Source: Aquimarina spongiae (GTDB taxonomy: Bacteria; Bacteroidota; Bacteroidia; Flavobacteriales; Flavobacteriaceae). From it: a stretch of DNA of 64,000 nucleotides. Shown here in pieces: positions 26,874-37,000 of this stretch. A program made the position numbers and the translations under genes. The stretch is from assembly GCF_900141785.1 (NCBI RefSeq), contig NZ_FQYP01000001.1:124001-188000 (forward strand), in the 5' to 3' direction. The notes beneath the pieces were generated by a model. The model was given only the letters and a program-made list of their open reading frames with translations. It made no database searches and was not told where the DNA came from. Each line of letters starts with the position of its first letter. Within the stretch, counting starts at the first letter, position 1.

Positions 26874-28061
26874 TTATAAATCTACTTTCTTACACTGTAG
26901 CACAATTTTTTGATCATTACAATCCGTTGTGAAGAATAGATAATCTTGCCCACCATCTTTGATTTTAAACTTTTTACGAAGAACAGATACACTTTCCTGA
27001 AAGTTTCTGGTAGTAATATTTGCTTTATTAATGTTAGTTTTGGCCAAGATCTTTTTTTGATATGGAAAAGAAGCAATGATTTCGAATCGTCTTCCGGGAA
27101 ATGTAATAAGTTCATCAGAGGTATATAAATGAGAATTACGATGTAGTTTAGGTGCAGAAAGATGATTTGAAACACTTGTAAAACCTCCACTTTTCATAAT
27201 TGCAGCGTTGGGTTCGTACAAATATTTTTTTGGTTCAGATAAGTTAAGAGTTAGCTGACTTTCTTCAAAAAATATAAAATCGAATTCTTGATTTCCTTTT
27301 TTCTGCAAATTAACAGTCTTAATTTCTAACTCGTTTTCATAGCCTTTCTCGATGAACCATAATAATTCCTTTACCTCATTTTCGACCGCTACAACGTGTA
27401 TTTCTTTAATGTTTTTTAAAGATTTAATACCAGAGCTGATATCCAGCAAGGGAGATGTTTTGATGAGGATATTAGTGCTTTTGGAAAGCAAAAAATCAAG
27501 ATGTTCGGGAACATTGGGTAAACAATCCTCAAGAAAAAATACTTTGCCCTTGCTCTCATGCCTTCTCGAAGGATCAATATAAATCCAATCTACCGTATCA
27601 AGGCCTTTTAGGATTTCTATACCATCACCACATAATGATTTTACATTATCGGTTTGTAGTATACCAAAGTTGTGAGATGCTATAGTGCTCAGTTCTTCAT
27701 TCATTTCGCAATGAATAACTTTTTTGAATACCTTGGTAAAGAAATAATCATCAATACCAAAACCACCGGTAAGATCAATTAAGGTATGCCCATGTATTTG
27801 CTGACTTTTATAACGAGCAGTTATTTCAGACGAGGTTTGCTCTAGATTCAAACCAGGAGGGTAGTAGATATTGGTACAAGAAAACCAAGTTGGTAATTTC
27901 TGTTTTGCCTTAGAACGTCCAATAATTTGTTGTGCTAATTCTTGTACAGTGACGTTTGAAAACGGACTCCCTGCCAAAATCAGTTTGTTTACATTTATAG
28001 GCTGATCAGAATTTTGGATAATATATTCCTGTACGTCTGTATGTAAAATATGAGGATTCAA
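26874..28061 (-). CDS. THUMP-like-domain class I SAM methyltransferase (PG_1098 type)
   Basis: 395 aa; start is TTG at 28059-28061, since no in-frame ATG/GTG lies upstream before the previous stop region. Seen: SAM motif I LIDLTGGFGIDDYFF (about residue 92), acidic loop HCEMNEEL, and WIYIDPSRRHESKGKVF (about 158), which replaces the DPPY of related enzymes. The C-terminus carries the THUMP-like (PG_1098) domain with KSGGFTSVSNHL. Known: a Bacteroidota family thought to methylate RNA; target unknown. Last gene of a four-gene - strand run; 29 bp after the AI-2E-type gene. Confidence 0.85.
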   Translation of the reverse strand: MNPHILHTDVQEYIIQNSDQPINVNKLILAGSPFSNVTVQELAQQIIGRSKAKQKLPTWFSCTNIYYPPGLNLEQTSSEITARYKSQQIHGHTLIDLTGGFGIDDYFFTKVFKKVIHCEMNEELSTIASHNFGILQTDNVKSLCGDGIEILKGLDTVDWIYIDPSRRHESKGKVFFLEDCLPNVPEHLDFLLSKSTNILIKTSPLLDISSGIKSLKNIKEIHVVAVENEVKELLWFIEKGYENELEIKTVNLQKKGNQEFDFIFFEESQLTLNLSEPKKYLYEPNAAIMKSGGFTSVSNHLSAPKLHRNSHLYTSDELITFPGRRFEIIASFPYQKKILAKTNINKANITTRNFQESVSVLRKKFKIKDGGQDYLFFTTDCNDQKIVLQCKKVDL

Positions 28062-28090
28062 TAATATCGTATTGGATAAGACATTTACTT

Positions 28091-29179
28091 TTATAAGTCT
28101 TTGGTCAACGTTTTAACGATTTTGTACTCAGATAAAAACTCTTTGGCAATTACTTTGATCGCTGTATAGAAAGGAACGGCAACAATTAGCCCTCCGATAC
28201 CAAATAGCAGTCCAAAAATAAGAATGGCCAAAAATATCTCTAGTGGATGTGATTTTACACTGGTACCAAATATAAGAGGTTGATTTAAGAAATTATCGAT
28301 GAGTTGAATGATAAGATATCCTATTAGAATATAAGTCAACTTTGGTAAGATCACTGTTGGGAAATCGTATCCAAGGTTACTGGTAGTAGCCAGAAACAAA
28401 ACAAGTACTCCTCCAAATAAAGGTCCTATGTAAGGGATAAGATTTAGAATTGCGGCTATTAAAGCTACTGCGATAGCATTGTTTACTCCAAAAATCAAAA
28501 GCAATATGGTGTAAAGTATAAATAAAATGCATACTTGCAGTAACAAGCCTACAAAATATCTGGATAAGAGATCTTTGATTTTTGTAAAGGCTCTCATAAA
28601 TTTATTCTCATCTTCTTTTTTTGCAAAAACCAATAGGCTATTTTCTAATAACTGACTGTCTTTTAGTAGAAAAAAGGAAATAAACAATACAGAAAACAAA
28701 CCAATCAAAACAGCACCAAATCCGCTTAAGAAGGAATTGATCAAATTAGGAATCGCTTTAAGATCAAAAAACTGCATCAAATCTGTTTGCTTAAATAGCT
28801 CAATAAAGCTTAGTTTTTCTACATTAAAATAATCGCTGATCTCTTGATTGAGCTGATCCAGATCATCACCAATTTTGTTGATGTCGATTTCGCCAATAAG
28901 CTGTCCTTGTTCTGTAATGATAGGAACGAATAACATCGAGATCCCGAAAAATACCAAAATGGTAATAAACAATGTAAACACTACAGCAAGGGTGTTGTTA
29001 AATTTCAGTTTTCTTTTTAAAAATGAAACCAAAGGTCTACCCATTAAAGAAATTACAGCGGCAAAAGCAATATAAATCAGTACCGATCTAATTTGGAATA
29101 AAAACCATAACAACCCTAAGACTCCCACAATGGCGCCGACCGCTCTAAGTATACCGTATGAAATTGTTTTTGAGTTCAT
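28091..29179 (-). CDS. AI-2E family (PerM/UPF0118) membrane transporter
   Basis: 362 aa with about seven to eight hydrophobic segments and a soluble stretch after the third (about residues 85-140), the normal topology of this family. Motifs: LIPYIGPLFGGVLV (about 245) and the conserved PLIFG...HPLEIFLAILIFG near the C-terminus. Known: named for an autoinducer-2 exporter, but members also act as sodium/proton antiporters or unknown permeases, so the name does not prove a signalling role. In a - strand run between TrmH-like and THUMP-like RNA methyltransferases. Confidence 0.88.
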   Translation of the reverse strand: MNSKTISYGILRAVGAIVGVLGLLWFLFQIRSVLIYIAFAAVISLMGRPLVSFLKRKLKFNNTLAVVFTLFITILVFFGISMLFVPIITEQGQLIGEIDINKIGDDLDQLNQEISDYFNVEKLSFIELFKQTDLMQFFDLKAIPNLINSFLSGFGAVLIGLFSVLFISFFLLKDSQLLENSLLVFAKKEDENKFMRAFTKIKDLLSRYFVGLLLQVCILFILYTILLLIFGVNNAIAVALIAAILNLIPYIGPLFGGVLVLFLATTSNLGYDFPTVILPKLTYILIGYLIIQLIDNFLNQPLIFGTSVKSHPLEIFLAILIFGLLFGIGGLIVAVPFYTAIKVIAKEFLSEYKIVKTLTKDL

Positions 29180-29228
29180 AATTTAAAAAAGGATCAAAAT
29201 TCTAAGTTGGTTTGGTTTAAAAATAAGA

Positions 29229-29759
29229 TTATCTATCCAATCTAGCACTAGGGAGGAGTTGATTTGTAATCTCATAGAGTGCAATTCCTGTAGCTACGGC
29301 AACATTCATACTACTGTTATTGCCATACATATCGATGTGTACGGTTTGATCTGATAATTTGAGAGCTGCTTCAGAAACGCCATGATTTTCTTCTCCAATG
29401 ATCAGTGCAATCTTTTGTTCAGAATTCATATCATAGTCCGAACAAGCAATACTATCTTCAGTAATCTCGAGGGCAACAATCGAATATCCATCTTCTTTTA
29501 GGCTTGTAATGACCTCTGTAATTTCTTCTTTATGTTGATGCGCAACATGATGATGCGTTGACCTGGCTGTGCGCAACATACGTTTGCTTACTACAGTAAT
29601 GTCTTCACCACAAAAGTAGATTTGAGAAATACCAAAACTGTCCGCAATACGAAAAAGACTTCCAATATTAGCAGGAGAATTTACCTGATCACAAATAAGA
29701 ACTATTGGAAATTTTTTTAGTTCAAATTTAGTGGTATCGTGATGTAATTGATGCCCCAT
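29229..29759 (-). CDS. TrmH/SpoU-family RNA 2'-O-methyltransferase
   Basis: 176 aa SPOUT (knotted) methyltransferase. Motifs: NIGSLFRIADSFGISQIYFCG (about residues 31-51), ALIIGEENHGVS (motif 2, about 120) and SSMNVAVATGIALYEI (motif 3, about 147). It lacks an N-terminal substrate-binding domain, as in short TrmL/TrmH-like members. Its ATG starts exactly where the DUF4159 stop ends, so translation is probably coupled. The target nucleotide cannot be told. Confidence 0.88.
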   Translation of the reverse strand: MGHQLHHDTTKFELKKFPIVLICDQVNSPANIGSLFRIADSFGISQIYFCGEDITVVSKRMLRTARSTHHHVAHQHKEEITEVITSLKEDGYSIVALEITEDSIACSDYDMNSEQKIALIIGEENHGVSEAALKLSDQTVHIDMYGNNSSMNVAVATGIALYEITNQLLPSARLDR

Positions 29760-30404
29760 TTAATTTTCGAATGCGTATTTGATGATATTTGCTCCCATTT
29801 TTAGTGCTTTCAAACGAACTTCTTCGGGATCATTATGTACTTCTGGATTTTCCCAACCATCTCCCAGGTCACTTTCAAAAGTGAATAGCAATACCAATCT
29901 GTTATTGTCTATAATGCCAAGGGCTTGTGGACGTTTGCCATCGTGTTCATGAATTTTGGGTAGCCCTTGCGGGAAGCTATATTTTGAAGAGAATACAGGA
30001 TGTGAAACGGGGAGTTCTACCAATTCTTTATCAGGAAATATTTTTACCAGTTCCTTACGTACGTAGGGTTCCATACCATAGTTATCATCAATGTGCAAAA
30101 AACCACCACTCAATAGATAGTTTCTTAGATTTTCAGCATCTTCAGGTGTAAAAAATACATTACCATGCCCAGTCATATGTAAATAGGGATACTGAAAAAT
30201 ATCTACGCTCTCTGGTTTTACCGTTTTGGGTTTCCCAGCAATGGTAGTATTAATATTTTGATTGCAAAACCTTATGAGGTTAGGCAACGCAGTGGGATTA
30301 CTATACCAGTCACCACCTCCTTTGTATTGCAAAACAGCAATTTCCTGGCTATAGGTCGTAAAGGATGTCAATAAAATAAGGAGTGAAACCGTAAGCTTTC
30401 CCAT
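29760..30404 (-). CDS. DUF4159 domain protein, exported
   Basis: 214 aa with a signal peptide (ends near TYSQ). DUF4159 motifs: YKGGGDWYSNPTALPNL (about 28), YPYLHMTGHGNVFFTPED (about 72), GGFLHIDDNYGMEPYVRKE (about 100) and, near the C-terminus, GDGWENPEVHNDP. The family resembles a class I glutamine-amidotransferase-like fold; its function is not known. First gene of the - strand operon; 43 bp of divergent promoter space separate it from the DUF1223 gene. Confidence 0.87.
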   Translation of the reverse strand: MGKLTVSLLILLTSFTTYSQEIAVLQYKGGGDWYSNPTALPNLIRFCNQNINTTIAGKPKTVKPESVDIFQYPYLHMTGHGNVFFTPEDAENLRNYLLSGGFLHIDDNYGMEPYVRKELVKIFPDKELVELPVSHPVFSSKYSFPQGLPKIHEHDGKRPQALGIIDNNRLVLLFTFESDLGDGWENPEVHNDPEEVRLKALKMGANIIKYAFEN

Positions 30405-30447
30405 AAATCTCGTCTAAAATAAAGTCTAAAAATACTAAAATTATAAA

Positions 30448-31164
30448 ATGAAGAAGCACCTTTTAATTTTATTAACGCTCGTTGCGTTTTCGTCTGTATA
30501 TGCCCAAGATCAGAATTCTGCCATAGTTTTAGAATTGTTTACCTCTCAAGGATGCAGTAGTTGCCCTCCAGCAGATGCCTTGTTGGATGATATACGAGAG
30601 CAATACGAAAATGATAATGTATATGTGTTATCCTATCACGTAGACTATTGGAACCGTTTAGGTTGGAGAGATCCTTTTAGTACCGAAGCCTATAGCGACT
30701 ACCAAAGAGATTATGCGGTTAAATTTAGAAGTAGATCGATTTATACACCTCAATTGGTAGTAAACGGAAGCGAACATTTTACGGGATCAAATCAGTACAA
30801 AGCTGATGACGCATTGCGTAGATATGCTAAAGCGCCTACGACAAATAATATTAGTATTAGTGATGTGAACCAAAAGGGAAATACAGTGAGTTTTTCATAT
30901 ACAACCAAAGGAGATGAATTTTCTACAGTAACATTAGCGTTGGTAGTGGCAGAAAGGATCACTAAAGTTTCCAGAGGAGAAAATAGAAATAGAACCCTTA
31001 AAAACACCAATATCGTAGCCAATAGAGTGGTGAAAAATGAAGAAACTGGGGAAGTATCTATCGCGATACCAGATTGGGTAGGAGATACGGATCAATTAGC
31101 AGTTATCGCTTATACCCAGGATAGTGGATTACGAACTACAGGAGCTGTACGAATAGAAATTTAG
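30448..31164 (+). CDS. DUF1223 thioredoxin-like secreted protein
   Basis: 238 aa with a signal peptide (VYAQ). The family hallmark ELFTSQGCSSCPPADALL is at about residues 31-48, with a CSSC redox motif, then SYHVDYWNRLGWRDPFS and YTPQLVVNG. Known: DUF1223 has a thioredoxin-like fold; the role is uncertain, possibly periplasmic redox. Divergent from the DUF4159 operon. Its stop is 2 bp from the end of the opposite phytase-like gene. Confidence 0.88.
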   Translation: MKKHLLILLTLVAFSSVYAQDQNSAIVLELFTSQGCSSCPPADALLDDIREQYENDNVYVLSYHVDYWNRLGWRDPFSTEAYSDYQRDYAVKFRSRSIYTPQLVVNGSEHFTGSNQYKADDALRRYAKAPTTNNISISDVNQKGNTVSFSYTTKGDEFSTVTLALVVAERITKVSRGENRNRTLKNTNIVANRVVKNEETGEVSIAIPDWVGDTDQLAVIAYTQDSGLRTTGAVRIEI

Positions 31165-31166
31165 TG

Positions 31167-32303
31167 TTACCGAATAACTTTGAAGAGAATAAGCTGATTT
31201 AATTGCGGGAAAAAAGAACTAAAATTATTATCAGATACCACTAATATGGCTCTACTTCCATCCTCAAAAGTAGGGCCAAAGGTAATGCCTTCTAGATTGT
31301 CGACCATGGTGTTGGTTAATTGACTACGGATGGTCTCAAAATCAAAAAGTAATGTTTTTTCTGCTTTCACAATATTCGCTCCGGATAGTGAAGCAATATC
31401 TAATGTATTAGAAGTTTCACTAGCATCTACTTTATAGATTTTTACAGAATTTCCTCCATCCAGATATCCCGAAGAAAAAGAGCGTTCGAGTACCAGAAAT
31501 TGATCGGTATCATATTCCAGGATTTCTACCAATCCGTTTACGGTAAAATCTGTACCCAATGCTGGTGGTCTTGCAACTGGATCTAATTCGTAGGCAAATT
31601 GTCTTTCGGCTATACCAGTAGTTTTGTTGATGTACGTAATTCTAACCGGAGAGTCTGTGTCTGTAAGACCGGGTTCGGGACCGTCTTCTACCAGAGGCAA
31701 TTCGAAAGCGATCCAATATCCATGTTGATCATGACTACTAGATAACCCTTCCAAAGCACCATTATGCCTTGGGCCAGTAGTGTTATCAGTAGTATTGGCG
31801 CTAAAGTTATCTGGCAGTGCAAAGCTTTTGATCTGTTCCCCCGATGTTGTAATTTCTATTAGAGCAGGATCAATTCCATTAACTATAGAACCTTCACTTG
31901 TATATAAAAGAGTATTTGTAGTAGTATCAAAACGTATCGCTTCGGGATCTACCATTCCTGTTTCGAAGGAAATTCCATCTGCATTTTTGATTTCAGTCAT
32001 TTTAGATATCCCCACATTAGTAAATCCTTGTTGCGAATAGGTGATAGCAGCTTCGTAAAATCTAATAGGTGGTGTAGAAGCATCACTTAGCAAGTACCAT
32101 TTGTTATTGTAATAGTCGATACCTGATAAGCCACCAACAGGAACTCCCTCGATATCTTGACTTGGGATCACAAATTCATCGATAAATTCTAAAGCGCTGA
32201 TAGTATTGGTATCTGGAGCATCTGGATTTGTATCATTGTTGTTGGAAGAACAACTACATAAAAAAGTGAATAGCACCAGTGAAAATAAAGCCCCCTTTTT
32301 CAT
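31167..32303 (-). CDS. Esterase-like/phytase-like lipoprotein
   Basis: 378 aa from the ATG at 32303. The longer frame to 32375 would overlap rsmE and push the lipobox (LCSCSS) too far in, so I reject it. Known family: esterase-like activity of phytase (PF13449-like), a beta-propeller in which PEAIRFD, LEGLSSS and NLEGITFGP act as repeating markers; all three are present here (the PEAIRFD copy near residue 135). Enzyme activity is rarely proved. Envelope-located by its lipobox. Convergent with the DUF1223 gene. Confidence 0.85.
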   Translation of the reverse strand: MKKGALFSLVLFTFLCSCSSNNNDTNPDAPDTNTISALEFIDEFVIPSQDIEGVPVGGLSGIDYYNNKWYLLSDASTPPIRFYEAAITYSQQGFTNVGISKMTEIKNADGISFETGMVDPEAIRFDTTTNTLLYTSEGSIVNGIDPALIEITTSGEQIKSFALPDNFSANTTDNTTGPRHNGALEGLSSSHDQHGYWIAFELPLVEDGPEPGLTDTDSPVRITYINKTTGIAERQFAYELDPVARPPALGTDFTVNGLVEILEYDTDQFLVLERSFSSGYLDGGNSVKIYKVDASETSNTLDIASLSGANIVKAEKTLLFDFETIRSQLTNTMVDNLEGITFGPTFEDGSRAILVVSDNNFSSFFPQLNQLILFKVIR

Positions 32304-32355
32304 AAATGTTTGATTTAAAATATAAAGATATTGATTCGAAATGAGATGCCAGTAG

Positions 32356-33060
32356 TTATGCATTAATGAATGCAATACTATGTACCGCAGAAATGGCTGC
32401 TGTTTCGGTTCGCAATCGAGTTGTACCCAATGTAATTGGAATATAACCTACGTCCAGTGCTATTTTAATTTCTTTATTTGAAAAGTCCCCTTCAGGCCCG
32501 ATCAAAATTGTAGTATTGGTTTTGGGCTCTACAATGTTTTTTAGTAGTTCTTTTGGCCCCTCTTCGCAATGTGCGATCAATAGTTGTCCTTGAGATTGCT
32601 GTTGCATGAACTCTGAAAACGAAACTGCCGGATGTAATTTGGGTAAATGATATTGTAGGGATTGTTTCATTGCACTTTGCAAAATGCGCTCAAAACGCTC
32701 AGGTTTTATTACTTTCCGCTCACTATGATCACAAATAATGGGTGTGATTTCATCGATTCCAATTTCGGTTGCTTTTTCCAAAAACCATTCATAACGATCG
32801 TTCATTTTGGTAGGAGCAACAGCCATATGCAAACGATAAGGATGCTTTGTTTGTGTTTCTCTTGAATTTATTTTTGCAATGCATTGCGAAGGGTTAGAGA
32901 ACGTAATTTCTGCAATAAACAGTTCTCCCTTACCATTGGTGATATGCAATACATCTCCTTCTTTTTTACGCAGTACTTTGGCTATATGCTTGCTCTCCTC
33001 CCTGGTAAAGCGGATCTCTGTACTTGTGGTTTCTAAAGTATGGTTGTAGAAAAGTTGCAT
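32356..33060 (-). CDS. rsmE: 16S rRNA m3U1498 methyltransferase
   Basis: 234-aa SPOUT enzyme that methylates U1498 of 16S rRNA. Motifs: an N-terminal PUA-like part (VLRKKEGD), KMNDRYEWFLEKATEIGIDEI (about 86-106), LLIAHCEEG, LIGPEGDFSNKEI (about 182) and LGTTRLRTETAAISAV (about 207). Its ATG overlaps the tsaD stop by one base (TAATG), pointing to coupled translation. Confidence 0.95.
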   Translation of the reverse strand: MQLFYNHTLETTSTEIRFTREESKHIAKVLRKKEGDVLHITNGKGELFIAEITFSNPSQCIAKINSRETQTKHPYRLHMAVAPTKMNDRYEWFLEKATEIGIDEITPIICDHSERKVIKPERFERILQSAMKQSLQYHLPKLHPAVSFSEFMQQQSQGQLLIAHCEEGPKELLKNIVEPKTNTTILIGPEGDFSNKEIKIALDVGYIPITLGTTRLRTETAAISAVHSIAFINA

Positions 33061-34082
33061 TAGATTTTTATTCTGGCTTTGGCAACTACGCTCATGTCTG
33101 TAAATTCTCCTTTCAGGTATTTTAAATATCCAACAATCCCTATCATTGCTGCATTATCTGTGGTATATTCAAATTTTGGGATAAAGGTTTCCCAACCAAA
33201 TTTACCTTCACCTTCTTTCATGGCATTTCTGATTCCAGAATTTGCCGATACACCACCTCCGATAGCTATTCTTTTAATTCCTGTTTGTTTTGAAGCTTTT
33301 TTGAGTTTATCCACCAGGATTCCAATAATGGTATACTGCAGGGAAGCACAGATGTCGTACAAGTTCTCTTCTATAAATTTTGGATTTTCCTTCACTTTTT
33401 TCTGAATAAAATAAAGCACCGCGGTTTTGAGTCCGCTGAAACTAAAGTTCAAATCACCTACTTTAGGTTTAGGAAACTGAAACGCTTTTGGATTTCCCTG
33501 TTGCGCATATTTATCAACCAAGGGACCACCTGGATAAGGCAAACCTAGTAGTTTTGCACTTTTGTCGAAAGCTTCTCCCACAGCGTCATCAATGGTTTCT
33601 CCGATCACATCCATATCAAAATGATCATTGACTTGAACAATTTGCGTATGTCCACCGCTAATGGTCATCGCTAGGAATGGAAAATCAGGTTGCTGATATC
33701 CTTCTTCTTCAATAAAATGGGCAAGGATGTGCGCTTGCATATGATTTACGTCGATCAAAGGGATATCTAGGGCCAGGGCGAGGGATTTGGCAAAAGAAGT
33801 ACCTACTAGCAAAGATCCCATTAGTCCAGGGCCTCTAGTAAAGGCAATGGCATTCAAATCTTCTTTGGTAATTCCTGCTTGTTTTATAGCCTGATCAATC
33901 ACAGGAACGATATTTTGCTGATGTGCTCTAGAAGCCAATTCAGGCACAACACCACCGTATTGTTCGTGTATTTTTTGGGAGGCTACAACATTTGATAAAA
34001 CTTTTCCGTTGCATAATATAGCAGCAGAGGTATCATCGCATGAGGACTCAATACCCAGGATGTATATTTTTTGTGGATTCAT
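33060..34082 (-). CDS. tsaD: tRNA t6A37 threonylcarbamoyltransferase subunit
   Basis: 340 aa from the ATG at 34082; the longer frame is not family-like. Transfers the threonylcarbamoyl group to A37 of ANN-decoding tRNAs, with TsaB/TsaE. Motifs: ILGIESSCDDT, the metal-binding HMQAH (H-x-x-x-H), ISGGHTQ, DDAVGEAFDK, IGGGVSANSG and the TTDNAAM C-terminal part. Full length. The start faces tamB; the two 5' ends overlap by 12 bp if tamB uses its TTG. Confidence 0.96.
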   Translation of the reverse strand: MNPQKIYILGIESSCDDTSAAILCNGKVLSNVVASQKIHEQYGGVVPELASRAHQQNIVPVIDQAIKQAGITKEDLNAIAFTRGPGLMGSLLVGTSFAKSLALALDIPLIDVNHMQAHILAHFIEEEGYQQPDFPFLAMTISGGHTQIVQVNDHFDMDVIGETIDDAVGEAFDKSAKLLGLPYPGGPLVDKYAQQGNPKAFQFPKPKVGDLNFSFSGLKTAVLYFIQKKVKENPKFIEENLYDICASLQYTIIGILVDKLKKASKQTGIKRIAIGGGVSANSGIRNAMKEGEGKFGWETFIPKFEYTTDNAAMIGIVGYLKYLKGEFTDMSVVAKARIKI

Positions 34083-37000
34083 TATGAGGAAAAGGGCATA
34101 GAAATTGTTAATATTGTCAGCAAAGTTAAAACAATAAAGCATATCAAAAAATTTCGGAAAATATTACTTAGGGTATTTCTTACCCTTTTGTCGCTATTTG
34201 CATTTTTAGTGATTGTATTTTCTGTTCCTGCTGTTCAAACTTATTTTGGAGATAAAATCACCAATAATCTTAAAGAAAAAAATAACGTAGATATTACTAT
34301 CGGTAGATTAGGGTTAACATATGCCGGTAGGGTGAGTCTTAAAGAAGTATTGGTAAAGGATCATCATAATGATACCTTGATGTTTGCTGGCGAAATTGAG
34401 ACATCGATAGGTAATATTAATGATATTTCTAATGGCCAACCAGAGATAGGAGATGTAGCTATAGAAGATCTTGTTTTCAAAATGAAAATGTATAAGGATG
34501 AAAAGTCGGATAACCTCATGACTTTAATCCGCAAATTCGAAAGTGATAACCCTTCTTCTGGCAAACGATTTTTATTGACTACGCAAGCCATAACTATTAC
34601 TAATGGAAGGTTTAGTTTCACCGATGAGAATCTAAATAATCCAGAAGTGATTGACTATCGAGATATTTCTCTAGATGCTGAAAATTTAATGGTCGACGGG
34701 CCTGATGTGTATTTGAATATCAATGCACTGGGATTAAAAGATCAAAGAGGGCTTAATATTTCAAAGTTACAAACGTGTTTTTCTATCAAACCTGAAGAAA
34801 TGAATTTTCAGGAGTTAGTGATAGAAACTCCGGATTCTAAGATTCAAGGAGAAATATTGTTTTCATACAAGGTTGGTGGACTGAGTAATTTTGAAAATGA
34901 GGTAAATATCAAAGCTGATTTTGATAAAGCCAGTGTATCTACAAATGATTTAATTCCTTTTTATGGCGGATTTGGAAGAAATCAACAGTTTAGATTAAAA
35001 AACACCTCGGTGCAAGGAGTATTGAATGATTTCAAAGTAGTTAACGCTAATATTACGGGATTAGACAGATCTATAGTAAAAGGAAATATTAGAATTAAGA
35101 ATGCGGTTTCAGACGCCACAAAGTTTGAACTCGAAGGAGATTTTGATGATATTACCACGAATTACTATGACCTTATTAATCTTATGCCCAAGATTCTGGG
35201 AGAAGCGCTTCCTAAACAATTGTATCAATTTGGTAGCGTAAAAGCTATAGGTAATGCTTCGGTGACTACCAAAGCGGTTGATATGGATATGGATTTGATA
35301 TCTCAACTTGGGAAAATAAATGCATTTGTTTTACTAGAAAATCTGGATGATATCCGGACATCTACTTATAATGGAAATGTAATTTCGAGTAACTTCAATG
35401 TAGGGCAATTGTTGGGATTAAAAACAGTAGGAAATGCAGGGTTTGACATTCATGTTGATGGTAGCGGTTTTACCCTGGAAAGTTTGGATACCAAGATAGA
35501 AGGGGATATCAATAAACTTGAAATTAATAATTATACCTATACCAGGCTTAAAGCTATAGGAAACCTAAAAGACCGTGTTTTTGATGGGGAACTAGATTCC
35601 AGAGATCCAAATATTAGGTTTGCTTTTAACGGGGTTGCTGATTTATCTCAGGAAATCAATAATTATGATTTTGTAGCTCAAGTGGATCATGTGGATTTGA
35701 ATAAACTGAACATCTTTACTCGAGATGAGGTGTCTGTGTTTAATGGAGATGTATTCATGAAAATGAAAGGAACCAATATCAATGATGCTTTTGGTACCAT
35801 TTCGTTTGCAAAAACCTTGTATGCTAATCAGGACGCAAATTATTACTTTGAAGATTTTGATATCACTTCAAGTTTCGATGATCAAAATGTACGTACCATC
35901 ACCATCAATAGCCCAGATATTATTCAAGGGAGTGTAAAAGGGATTTTTCGGTTCGAGAATGTGTACGATTTGTTTAGAAATTCTGTAGGTAGTCTATATA
36001 CTAATTTTGAAGCGACCGAAATTACAGACGATGAGTTTATGGAGTTTGATTTCAATATCTACAATAAGATTGTGGATGTTTTTTATCCTGAAATTCAGTT
36101 CGCACCCAATACTGTGATAAAAGGCCGAGTAGAAAGTAATGAATCTGAATTTAAACTCACTTTTAAATCCCCGGCTATCCGAGCATTTGGTAATTTGATG
36201 GAAGAGGTGGACATCCAAATCGATAATAAGAACCCATTATTCAATACTTATGTCGCGGTCGATAGCATAGCCTCCAGGAACTATGGGTTATCAGAGTTTA
36301 GTTTGATTAATGTAACCCTCAAGGATACTTTGTTTATGCACTCCGAATTTAAGGGAGGCAAAAATAATGCAGATAACTTCAATCTGGAGTTTTATCATAC
36401 CATCAACCAGGAAAATAACTCGGTGATTGGATTTAGAAAATCTGATCTCACCTACAAAGGGCATACCTGGTATGTAAATCGCGATAAAAACAAAAGCAAT
36501 AATAAGATCATTTTTGATAATGATTTCAACAATATTGATATCCAATCCCTGATATTTAACTATAAAGATGAGGAAATAAAGGTGAATGGAGTTGTGGAAG
36601 GGAAATACCATAAGGATGTCAAAGCCACTTTTCAGAATGTAGATTTAAATAAAATTACTCCTAGAATAGATAGTCTTAGTTTTGGAGGAAGGGTAGATGG
36701 AGAGTTAACTGTTCTGCAGGAGAATGGAGAGTATTATCCCAATTCAACAATCAGCGTAGATAATTTGGCTATTAATGAAACACTATTGGGGGATTTAAGG
36801 ATTGATGTAACGGGAAATGATGATTTAACCGAATATAATGTAAATACACAATTAACCGATAATGGGAATCACCAAAGCCTGTCTGCTTTGGGGACCATTA
36901 ATGTTTCAGAAAAAGGATCAAAGATGGATGTAGATGTAGATCTGGATCGTTTTAATATAGCAGAGTTTAGTGCTTTGGGAGGGATTGTAGTATCTAATAT

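Noticed and set aside
28091-29179. Quorum-sensing role for the AI-2E family gene
   Set aside because: Family name only; no luxS or receptor gene is near, and many members move other things.
31167-32375. Longer N-terminus of the phytase-like protein overlapping rsmE
   Set aside because: The lipobox would fall about 40 residues in; ATG at 32303 fits.
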